Shown piece after piece: positions 1 through 5,107 of a stretch of 5,107 bases of DNA (positions are counted from its first letter, which is position 1; each line of letters opens with the position of its first letter). The notes under the pieces were generated by a model, which worked only from the letters and a program-made list of their open reading frames with translations, did not search any database and was not told the DNA's origin. This DNA is from JADFSZ01 sp022560555 [NCBI: PVC group bacterium]. Lineage in GTDB: Bacteria; GCA-001730085; JADFSZ01. The translations under genes and the position numbers were made by a program. The stretch spans positions 1 to 5,107 of the forward strand of contig JADFSZ010000130.1 of assembly GCA_022560555.1 (NCBI GenBank), in the 5' to 3' direction.

Positions 1-1920
1 TGGATTGGGCGTTCCGTGGGAGCTGAGATTGAATTTCCCGTAGAAGGGATGGATGAAAAAATTCGTGTGTTTACAACCCGACCCGATACATTGTTTGGTG
101 TAACATTTGTGTCGTTAGCCGCCGAACACCCTTTGGTTGAGCGGCTCGTACGGGCGGATCCGAAGGGATACGACATTGTTCAATTTATTCAGAATATGAA
201 AAAATCCAGACTATCCGAAAAAGACCGGGCTTTGATAGAAAAAGAGGGTGTGTTCTTAAATCACTACGTGACCAATCCCCTCAACGGGGAGCGTGTTCAG
301 ATTTGGGTTGCCAATTACGCTTTGATGGAGTATGGAACAGGAGCTGTGATGGCCGTGCCGGCGCATGACCAACGTGATTTTGAATTTGCCAAAAAATATG
401 ATTTACCGATTAAAGTTGTGATTCAACCCAAAGGGGAAACACTTGATCCGAGCATTATGTCGGAAGCCTATGAATATGATGGCATTCAGGTGAGCTCCGG
501 CCTCTTTGACGGAATGGAGAATCAATGTGCCAAAAAAGCGATCACAGAACATCTCGAAAAAAATGCTTGGGGTTCCGGAAAAATTCAATACCGCTTACGG
601 GACTGGCTTTTGTCCCGTCAAAGGTACTGGGGCGCCGCGATCCCGATTATTTATTGTGAAAAGTGCGGTGAGGTTCCTGTCCCTGAAGAAGATCTTCCTG
701 TCAGACTGCCCGAAAATGTCACGTTTGTCAAAGAAGGCGGAAACCCACTAGCGCGAACGGATGAATTTATCCATGCGAAATGCCCCCGGTGCCATCAAGA
801 TGCCCGAAGAGAAACGGATACTATGGACACCTTTGTGGATTCTAGTTGGTATTTTCTTCGTTTCCTTTCAAATCGGGAAGACAAAAAAGTGTTTGACCAA
901 AAAACGGTTAACGCGTGGCTTCCGATTGACTTATATATCGGAGGTATTGAGCACGCAACGATGCATTTGATATATTTTCGTTTTTTCACGAAAGTTTTAC
1001 ATGATTTAGGATTGATTGGTTTTGATGAGCCGGCGAAGAGGTTGTTTTGTCAGGGGATGGTATGTAAAACGGCGTATTACAGCGAAGAGGATAAATGGCT
1101 GACCCAAGACGAAGTCACAAAAAAAGTCAAGGATGGGAAAACCGTCCTGATTTCGAAAAAAAGCGGTTCATGCGTCTCGTCCGAAATCGCAAAAATGTCT
1201 AAAACCAAACTTAATACGGTCAATCCCGATGAAATATTTGATCGATTCGGAGCCGATACCGTAAGGCTTTATATGTTAAGCGACGCGCCGCCGGATCGTG
1301 ATCAAATCTGGAGCGAAGAAGGTGTGATGGGCGCGCACCGGTTTATTCAAAGGTTTTGGCGCCTCTTCGAGGAACAAGGGGCTCGTTTTCAGAGGGGGGA
1401 GAGTTACGATGGGGATGGATCGGATTTGGATAAATCCAGCCGTCATTTGTGGAGAAAAACGCATGAGACGATCCAAAAATTTACGTCGGATGTTGAAGGT
1501 AATTTTCAATTCAACACGGCGATCAGCAAAGTGATGGAACTGCTAAAGGAATTGCGGAACCATTTAGAGGCCAATGCCGGTGTTGTCCGTGAAACATTTC
1601 AAACGATGATCTTACTTTTGGCGCCAATTATTCCTCATGTATCGGAAGAGCTCTGGCAAAAATTCGGGAATAAAGAATCCGTTTTTAAAGCTCATTGGCC
1701 GGAGGTTCGCGAATGTGCTTTAGAAAAAGATGAAGTTGAAATTGTTTTTCAGATAAATGGTAAATTAAAAAATAAAAAAACTGTCCCTATGGATTTAGAC
1801 GTTAAAGCATTGGAGCAGTTGGTGCTTGGTGATGAGAAAATGAAGAGCGCTTTAGAGGGAAAACAGGTTTTAAAGGTTATTTGCGTGAAAAATAAACTCG
1901 CGAATGTGGTGGCCAAATAG
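1..1920 (+). CDS. leuS: Leucyl-tRNA synthetase, C-terminal part (5' end cut by window edge)
   Basis: Class I synthetase that charges tRNA-Leu with leucine in the cytoplasm and hydrolyses mischarged products. The frame is open from base 1 (first residues WIGRSVGAEI), so the GTG at 16 is internal. About 220 N-terminal residues, including the HIGH motif, lie outside; the remaining 639 residues fit a full protein of about 860. Counting from base 1, the CP1 editing domain shows TTRPDT at 25-30 and AVPAHDQRDFEFA from about 118. The catalytic core resumes with RDWLLSRQRYWG (to 211). A zinc-ribbon-like C219/C222 and C261/C264 set follows, then DTMDTFVDSSWYF from 273 and YIGGIEHAT at 312-320. The KMSKS loop reads KMSKT at 398-402. 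A helical anticodon-binding domain (LAPIIPHVSEELW near 540-552) and the usual C-terminal domain (FQINGKLKNK from 583) finish the protein. The family assignment is very secure. The threonine ending KMSKT is a mild departure from consensus. Confidence 0.98.
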   Translation, partial: WIGRSVGAEIEFPVEGMDEKIRVFTTRPDTLFGVTFVSLAAEHPLVERLVRADPKGYDIVQFIQNMKKSRLSEKDRALIEKEGVFLNHYVTNPLNGERVQIWVANYALMEYGTGAVMAVPAHDQRDFEFAKKYDLPIKVVIQPKGETLDPSIMSEAYEYDGIQVSSGLFDGMENQCAKKAITEHLEKNAWGSGKIQYRLRDWLLSRQRYWGAAIPIIYCEKCGEVPVPEEDLPVRLPENVTFVKEGGNPLARTDEFIHAKCPRCHQDARRETDTMDTFVDSSWYFLRFLSNREDKKVFDQKTVNAWLPIDLYIGGIEHATMHLIYFRFFTKVLHDLGLIGFDEPAKRLFCQGMVCKTAYYSEEDKWLTQDEVTKKVKDGKTVLISKKSGSCVSSEIAKMSKTKLNTVNPDEIFDRFGADTVRLYMLSDAPPDRDQIWSEEGVMGAHRFIQRFWRLFEEQGARFQRGESYDGDGSDLDKSSRHLWRKTHETIQKFTSDVEGNFQFNTAISKVMELLKELRNHLEANAGVVRETFQTMILLLAPIIPHVSEELWQKFGNKESVFKAHWPEVRECALEKDEVEIVFQINGKLKNKKTVPMDLDVKALEQLVLGDEKMKSALEGKQVLKVICVKNKLANVVAK

Positions 1921-1943
1921 TTCGGAGTTAAGAGTTCGGAGTT
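1919..1943. repeat. Short direct repeat overlapping the leuS stop codon
   Basis: The 11-mer AGTTCGGAGTT occurs at 1919-1929 and again at 1933-1943, separated by AAG, a 14-base period. The first copy begins inside the leuS TAG stop codon. It runs directly into the hairpin at 1945-1984, so the two may be parts of one inserted non-coding repeat. The exact duplication is visible in the sequence. Membership of a genome-wide repeat family is inference. Confidence 0.75.
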
Positions 1944-1944
1944 C

Positions 1945-1984
1945 GCCAGGCATTCCGTAGCTCTTCGATCTACGAAATCCTGGC
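1945..1984. repeat. Imperfect palindrome / hairpin in the leuS-tmk spacer (REP-like)
   Basis: The outer arms GCCAGG (1945-1950) and CCTGGC (1979-1984) pair perfectly. After a bulged C1951, ATT (1952-1954) pairs with AAT (1976-1978). A C-A mismatch follows, then CGTAG (1956-1960) pairs with CTACG (1970-1974), closing a 9-base loop. That gives 14 base pairs in 40 bases. No T-run follows, so it is not a standard intrinsic terminator. The size, location just after a stop codon and adjoining direct repeat suggest a REP- or MITE-like interspersed element, or an mRNA-stabilising processing hairpin between leuS and tmk. The structure is seen; the role is inferred. Confidence 0.7.
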
Positions 1985-2014
1985 ACGAGCTTTCAGGGTT
2001 CCAGTCTCGGGATG

Positions 2015-2020
2015 AAGGAG
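2015..2020 (+). promoter_or_regulatory. Shine-Dalgarno site of tmk
   Basis: AAGGAG lies 8 bases before the ATG at 2029, which is ideal spacing. It is only 2 bases before the in-frame TTG at 2023, which is too close. This decides the tmk start in favour of ATG 2029. Confidence 0.8.
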
Positions 2021-2028
2021 AATTGTGT

Positions 2029-2658
2029 ATGGTAATCAGTCGAGGGAAGTTTATAACGTTTGAAGGATGTGATGGGTGCGGTAAAACCACACAGGCCTCT
2101 ATGCTTGCCGGTCATCTACGGCAATCCGGATATGCGGTTGTCGAAACTCGAGAACCGGGAGGAACCACGGTCGGCGAAAAAATTCGACAGATCCTCTTAG
2201 ATAAAAGCATACCCGATCTTTCACATATGAGTGAACTTTTATTGTTTACGGCGGCTCGTGTGGAGCATGTTCGCACCATCATTAAACCCGCGATCGCCAA
2301 AGGGGAATGGGTGATTTGTGACCGTTTTTTTGACGCGACACTCGCTTATCAGGGATATGGACTTGGGCTTGATAAAAAGATGGTGCAGGATCTTCACAAG
2401 TGTTGTTTAGGCGGCTTTGAACCTGACTTGACGGTATTTTTAGAGCGTGATGTCGTCCAAGGGCTTGAAAACTGCCGTGATCCGGATCGGATAGAAATCC
2501 GGATGGATGATTTTCATAAGAGAGTTTATGAAGGATATCAGGATATATGTCTGAAAAATCCGGATCGAGTTAAGAAAATCCGTGTCAAAGAATCCATTGA
2601 GGATACACAAAAAGCGGTTCGAAATTTGATGGTCGCGAACTTCGGAGCTAAGTTATGA
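2029..2658 (+). CDS. tmk: Thymidylate (dTMP) kinase
   Basis: Cytoplasmic enzyme that phosphorylates dTMP to dTDP with ATP, the step that commits thymidylate to dTTP and DNA synthesis. The 209-residue length is typical. A P-loop, GCDGCGKT, occupies residues 13-20 after the strand FITFE. The motif TREPGG (40-45) is the family's substrate-binding signature. The DR motif appears as DRFFDATLAYQG at 98-109, where DRY is more common. The LID region near 150-156 (RDPDRIE) carries arginines, as in bacterial enzymes that place catalytic arginines there. Two cysteines in the P-loop form a CDGC sequence, which is unusual. The start is ATG 2029, set by the AAGGAG site; an upstream TTG at 2023 would add two residues. 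The stop overlaps the holB start in ATGA. tmk next to holB is a common bacterial arrangement linking nucleotide supply and replication. No promoter was seen in the spacer, so read-through from leuS is possible. Confidence 0.97.
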   Translation: MVISRGKFITFEGCDGCGKTTQASMLAGHLRQSGYAVVETREPGGTTVGEKIRQILLDKSIPDLSHMSELLLFTAARVEHVRTIIKPAIAKGEWVICDRFFDATLAYQGYGLGLDKKMVQDLHKCCLGGFEPDLTVFLERDVVQGLENCRDPDRIEIRMDDFHKRVYEGYQDICLKNPDRVKKIRVKESIEDTQKAVRNLMVANFGAKL

Positions 2659-3572
2659 GCACCATAAATCAGGCTCAAATTAATATACCTCACGCGCTAT
2701 TAGAGGCAGCTAAAAACGATAAGCTGAGTCACGCGTATATTTTAAGCGGAAAAGAAACAGGGGAGCTTCTTGATATCGCGAAAGCATTCATAGCTTACCT
2801 CTCTCAGGAAAATGGCATATGTATCACGGACCCGCATCCGGATGTTCATATCATCAAACCGCAGGGATTGGGCGGGCAAATTCGGATTGATCCCCTGTAC
2901 GAGATGCAGGCGCAAATCGCTTTGTCTCCCATGTCAGGTTGGATGCATACGGTGATTATTGAAAGCGCGGACAAAATGAACCGCGATAGTTTTAACACGC
3001 TCTTAAAAGTTTTGGAAGAACCGACAGGCAGGACACTGTTTTTGCTTTTGGTGAAAAATCCTTCTCAGTTGGCACCCACCATACGTTCGCGGTGTCAAAC
3101 GATTCGAATGTCCAAAACGGATCGTTCAGAGAAATGGCGGGAAGATGAACAGTATATCGCTTTAAGAAATTTGCTTCATGAAAGCCTTTTTAAGATTCAT
3201 CAAGATCGTGATATTTGCCTGATATTTGATCTTTCCGAGAAGTTGCACCGGGATATGTCTGCGATCAAAAAGCGCCGGCAAGATGACTCGCATCGAAAAT
3301 ATCTCGAAATGATATTTCAAATTGTCTTGTACTGGTATCGCGATGTGACAGTTTTAAAGATGGGGCCCACTGAAAATATTATCAATAGTGATTCACTCGA
3401 TCGTCTAAATGAATTTATTGCTATGGATCCGGAAGCCGGCGGATTTCTCGTGATCGAGAATATTTACAAAAAAACCCGGTTGATGGATATCAATGTAAAC
3501 ACACGATTACTCATGGACAATTTATTCCTCGATGCCGTAGGAATTCAAAGAATAGGAGAGACTTATGTTTAG
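2655..3572 (+). CDS. holB: DNA polymerase III delta-prime subunit (clamp loader, HolB-like)
   Basis: AAA+ family subunit of the clamp loader that opens and loads the beta sliding clamp at the replication fork. It has 305 residues, slightly shorter than the roughly 334 of E. coli. The N-terminus has the delta-prime/DnaX signature LSHAYILSG (24-32). The Walker A position reads GKETGELLD and lacks the GK[ST] core, so ATP binding is unlikely, as in E. coli delta-prime. The four-cysteine zinc module is missing: only C56 remains before HPDVHIIKP (61-69). A Walker B-like strand VIIESADKM (100-108), LLKVLEEP (116-123) and the SRC motif in PTIRSRCQ (141-148) are clear; the SRC arginine serves a neighbouring subunit's ATP site. 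The C-terminal 130 or so residues are helical and poorly conserved, as expected for domain III. The ATG overlaps the tmk stop by 4 bases, with GGAG at 2644-2647. Assignment as delta-prime rather than tau/gamma rests on the degenerate P-loop, length and tmk neighbour. Confidence 0.9.
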   Translation: MSTINQAQINIPHALLEAAKNDKLSHAYILSGKETGELLDIAKAFIAYLSQENGICITDPHPDVHIIKPQGLGGQIRIDPLYEMQAQIALSPMSGWMHTVIIESADKMNRDSFNTLLKVLEEPTGRTLFLLLVKNPSQLAPTIRSRCQTIRMSKTDRSEKWREDEQYIALRNLLHESLFKIHQDRDICLIFDLSEKLHRDMSAIKKRRQDDSHRKYLEMIFQIVLYWYRDVTVLKMGPTENIINSDSLDRLNEFIAMDPEAGGFLVIENIYKKTRLMDINVNTRLLMDNLFLDAVGIQRIGETYV

Positions 3573-4446
3573 AATCGTCAGAGTACGCCGGCGGAAAATG
3601 GGAAAAACATTTCATTATAAATGCGGAGCCCTGAGCCTTGAAAATGGGGACATGGTTATTCTTCAGGTCGACCGGGGCAATGATTACGGAGAAGTTGTTT
3701 CCAATGTGGAGGATATAGATGACAAAAAACAAGATCAGTCCATGAAAGAGATAAAAAGACGGGCCAGCGAAGGCGATCTCAAAATAATCGAGGAGAACGA
3801 AATAAAAGCTGAAGAGTGTAAAAAAGTGTGTTCTAAAAAAATCAAAGAATTTCATTTAGCTATGAAACTTGCTGCCGTTGAATACTCGTTTGACCGGACG
3901 CAAATTGTTGTATATTTTACGGCTGACGGCCGTATTGATTTTAGAGCGCTCGTTAAAGATCTCGCGAATATTTTTCGTGTCCGGATCGAGTTAAGACAAA
4001 TTGGTGTGAGAGATGAGGCCAAGATGCTTGGGGGGTACGGCATCTGCGGCCGGACCTTATGCTGTTCGTCTTTTTTAAAGGATTTTACTCCTGTGACGGT
4101 TCGGATGGCAAAAGATCAGCGACTCCCTTTAAATCCAAGTAAAATATCCGGTGTGTGCGGTCGATTGATGTGTTGCCTAATCTATGAACATGATTCGTAT
4201 AAGGAGCTGATGAAGGCGATGCCGAGAGAAGGGACTGTTCTGAATCTGCCGGAAGGGAAATGCCGTGTTATGGACATTAATATCCTACAACAAAGCATAC
4301 ATGTCCAATTTGAAGACGGACGAAGAGTTCAAATGGAAGTTTCAAACATCCCCGGGCATAGTTCGATTAAAAGCAAATGGGCGGATTTTAAGGATGTGAT
4401 CCAAAGAGATGACATGGAGCTGAAAAAGCTTGAAGGAACAATGTAA
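3565..4446 (+). CDS. ricT: PSP1 domain protein, RicT/YaaT family
   Basis: Homologue of B. subtilis RicT (YaaT). With RicA (YmcA) and RicF (YlbF), RicT forms an iron-sulfur complex that affects RNase Y-dependent mRNA maturation, sporulation and competence. The 293 residues open with a small strand-rich region containing GDMVILQVDRGNDYGEVV (about 28-45). A charged, probably helical linker spans about 50-100. The PSP1 core has YFTADGRIDFRALVKDLA from about 117 and RIELRQIGVRDEAKMLGG to 157. Two cysteine clusters follow: CGRTLCC (C161, C166, C167) and CGRLMCC (C198, C203, C204), joined by KMAK/LNPSKISG-type sequence. The six cysteines are the candidate Fe-S ligands of the family. The ATG overlaps the end of holB by 8 bases, with AGGAG at 3554-3558 spaced 6 bases. 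The holB-ricT neighbourhood matches Bacillus. The family is certain; whether it acts on RNase Y in this organism is not shown, since no RicA or RicF gene is in the window. Confidence 0.93.
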   Translation: MFRIVRVRRRKMGKTFHYKCGALSLENGDMVILQVDRGNDYGEVVSNVEDIDDKKQDQSMKEIKRRASEGDLKIIEENEIKAEECKKVCSKKIKEFHLAMKLAAVEYSFDRTQIVVYFTADGRIDFRALVKDLANIFRVRIELRQIGVRDEAKMLGGYGICGRTLCCSSFLKDFTPVTVRMAKDQRLPLNPSKISGVCGRLMCCLIYEHDSYKELMKAMPREGTVLNLPEGKCRVMDINILQQSIHVQFEDGRRVQMEVSNIPGHSSIKSKWADFKDVIQRDDMELKKLEGTM

Positions 4447-4451
4447 GAACC

Positions 4452-4486
4452 GTAAATGGTAAATCGTAAACGGTAAATGGTAAAAA
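4452..4486. repeat. Tandem heptamer array, five units
   Basis: Five consecutive 7-base units follow the ricT stop codon: GTAAATG, GTAAATC, GTAAACG, GTAAATG and GTAAAAA, consensus GTAAATG. The reverse strand reads as a Pro-Phe-Thr/Tyr-His-Leu-like heptapeptide, a common artefact of such arrays. Heptameric tandem repeats of this kind are known between genes in some bacteria, for example the STRR repeats of heterocystous cyanobacteria. No function is evident; variable copy number from slippage is plausible. Confidence 0.8.
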
Positions 4487-4491
4487 GGAAA

Positions 4492-4521
4492 TTGAAAAAA
4501 CGCGGGACAAAAACCTATAGA
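4492..4521 (+). promoter_or_regulatory. Possible sigma-70-type promoter for argS
   Basis: TTGAAA at 4492-4497 is followed after 18 bases by TATAGA at 4516-4521. An overlapping TAGAAT at 4518-4523 is a closer -10 match but needs a 20-base spacer. The surroundings are AT-rich, in the only sizeable spacer before argS. It would give a leader of about 80 bases. The match is moderate, and such matches arise easily in AT-rich DNA. Confidence 0.3.
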
Positions 4522-4579
4522 ATAAAAATCAATAAATTCATTTATGGATTCTTGACAAATAAAAAACCTTATTTCCCCC

Positions 4580-4589
4580 ATTCGCGAAT
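4580..4589. promoter_or_regulatory. Perfect 10-base palindrome upstream of argS
   Basis: ATTCGCGAAT is a perfect inverted repeat ending 20 bases before the argS ATG, in otherwise AT-rich sequence. It could be a protein-binding half or full site, but a 10-base palindrome can arise by chance, and no second copy was noticed in the window. Confidence 0.2.
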
Positions 4590-4609
4590 CACAAATACCC
4601 ATTAATTGA

Positions 4610-5107
4610 ATGAGCATACAAATTATAAATGAAATAAAAGAAGTTATCTATGACGCGCTTTCCCGTATAGGGAAAGAGTATGAAATTGACGATCATCAAA
4701 TTTCTTTAGATTGGATTCAGCTTGAGAAGCCCAAAAATGCCTCGCATGGGGATTTTTCCTGCAATATTGCCATGCAGCTTGCCAAAAACCGCATTCTGAA
4801 AAACGTCTCTCCCGGAAAAGTGGCTCAAGCCATCAGTGAGTCTGCTGTTCTCAAAGACTCAGGCTTGTTTGAAGATGTGAAGACCGCGGGCCCCGGGTTT
4901 ATTAATTTTTATCTCGATAAAAAAATATGGCAAAAAGAACTTGAGAGGATCCTGCGTGACAAGAAAAATGTCGGAAGATCCCTGCTGGGCAAAAATAAAA
5001 AAATTCATATGGAGTTTATCAGCGCAAAACCCACAGGACCGCTTCACGTCGGGCATGGAAGAGGGGCTGTTTTAGGCGATGTGTTAGCGAATTTATATGA
5101 AAAATTA
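4610..5107 (+). CDS. argS: Arginyl-tRNA synthetase, N-terminal part (3' end cut by window edge)
   Basis: Class I synthetase that charges tRNA-Arg with arginine in the cytoplasm; unusually for class I enzymes, it needs the tRNA for amino-acid activation. The 166 visible residues are open to the last base. The N-terminal additional domain, which contacts the tRNA D-loop, covers roughly 1-100 and shows the family signatures PKNASHGDFSCNIAMQLAK (41-59) and AGPGFINFYL (93-102). The catalytic domain begins with EFISAKPTGPLHVGHGRGA, placing HVGH (the HIGH motif) at 146-149. The usual SANPTGP reads SAKPTGP here, with Lys at 140. The ATG at 4610 directly follows an in-frame TGA at 4607, so no earlier start is possible, and the next in-frame ATG lies inside conserved sequence. 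No clear Shine-Dalgarno site precedes it. The KMSKS loop and anticodon-binding domain lie beyond the window. Confidence 0.95.
   Translation, partial: MSIQIINEIKEVIYDALSRIGKEYEIDDHQISLDWIQLEKPKNASHGDFSCNIAMQLAKNRILKNVSPGKVAQAISESAVLKDSGLFEDVKTAGPGFINFYLDKKIWQKELERILRDKKNVGRSLLGKNKKIHMEFISAKPTGPLHVGHGRGAVLGDVLANLYEKL

Noticed and set aside
16-18. GTG at 16 as the leuS start
   Set aside because: The frame is open to base 1 and the residues before it (WIGRS) belong to the conserved LeuRS sequence; the protein is cut by the window edge.
1945-1990. leuS hairpin as a Rho-independent terminator
   Set aside because: No U-tract follows the stem; the next bases are ACGAGC.
2023-2028. TTG at 2023 as the tmk start
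   Set aside because: It lies only 2 bases after AAGGAG; the ATG at 2029 has 8-base spacing and gives the usual N-terminus before the first strand.
1749-2090. 113-codon reverse-strand reading frame across the leuS-tmk junction
   Set aside because: It is antisense to leuS, the repeat spacer and tmk, and shows no recognisable domain; its middle is a translation of the repeat element.
3511-3855. 114-codon hydrophobic reverse-strand reading frame
   Set aside because: Its Phe-rich, membrane-like look is the complement of Lys/Glu-rich ricT codons; it is antisense to holB and ricT.
4552-4557. Perfect TTGACA as a -35 box for argS
   Set aside because: No -10-like hexamer lies 15-19 bases downstream; that stretch is TTTCCCCC.
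4557-4574. AAATAA / TTATTT inverted repeat as a terminator
   Set aside because: The stem is only six A-T pairs and is followed by a C-run, not a T-run.
4342-4617. 91-codon reverse-strand reading frame over the ricT-argS spacer
   Set aside because: It is made of antisense ricT plus the translated heptamer array; no domain or ribosome site supports it.

Overview
This is an ordinary housekeeping stretch of a bacterial chromosome, with every gene on the + strand. From left to right it holds the C-terminal three quarters of leucyl-tRNA synthetase (leuS), thymidylate kinase (tmk), a DNA polymerase III delta-prime-like clamp-loader subunit (holB), a PSP1/RicT (YaaT) family protein, and the N-terminal part of arginyl-tRNA synthetase (argS). 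leuS is cut by the left edge and argS by the right edge. No frameshift or internal stop was seen in any of the five genes.

The genes fall into two or three transcription blocks. leuS is followed by a 108-base spacer up to the start of tmk. The spacer carries a short direct repeat and a strong imperfect hairpin, which look like an interspersed non-coding repeat rather than a terminator. tmk, holB and ricT then follow with overlapping ends (4 and 8 bases), which suggests one translationally coupled operon. After ricT comes a 163-base AT-rich spacer. It opens with five tandem copies of a GTAAATG-like heptamer and also holds a possible weak promoter and a 10-base palindrome ahead of argS.

The order tmk-holB-ricT matches the Bacillus subtilis tmk-yaaQ-yaaR-holB-yaaT region without yaaQ and yaaR. 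It groups dTMP phosphorylation, replisome assembly and a PSP1 protein whose B. subtilis homologue belongs to a Ric complex that influences mRNA maturation. Two aminoacyl-tRNA synthetases flank the block.

The organism cannot be named from this sequence alone. G+C content looks moderate, somewhat below half by eye. TGA is used as a stop, so the code is standard. The short intergenic repeats (a TTCGGAGTT direct repeat and GTAAATG heptamers) remind me of repeats in uncultured bacteria such as Omnitrophota, but that is a weak impression from memory. I found no CRISPR array, tRNA, rRNA, transposase, phage gene or defence system, and nothing that looks like an undescribed multi-gene system. The points most worth a second look are the two repeat elements, an Asn-to-Lys change next to the ArgRS HIGH motif, and the stripped-down delta-prime subunit.
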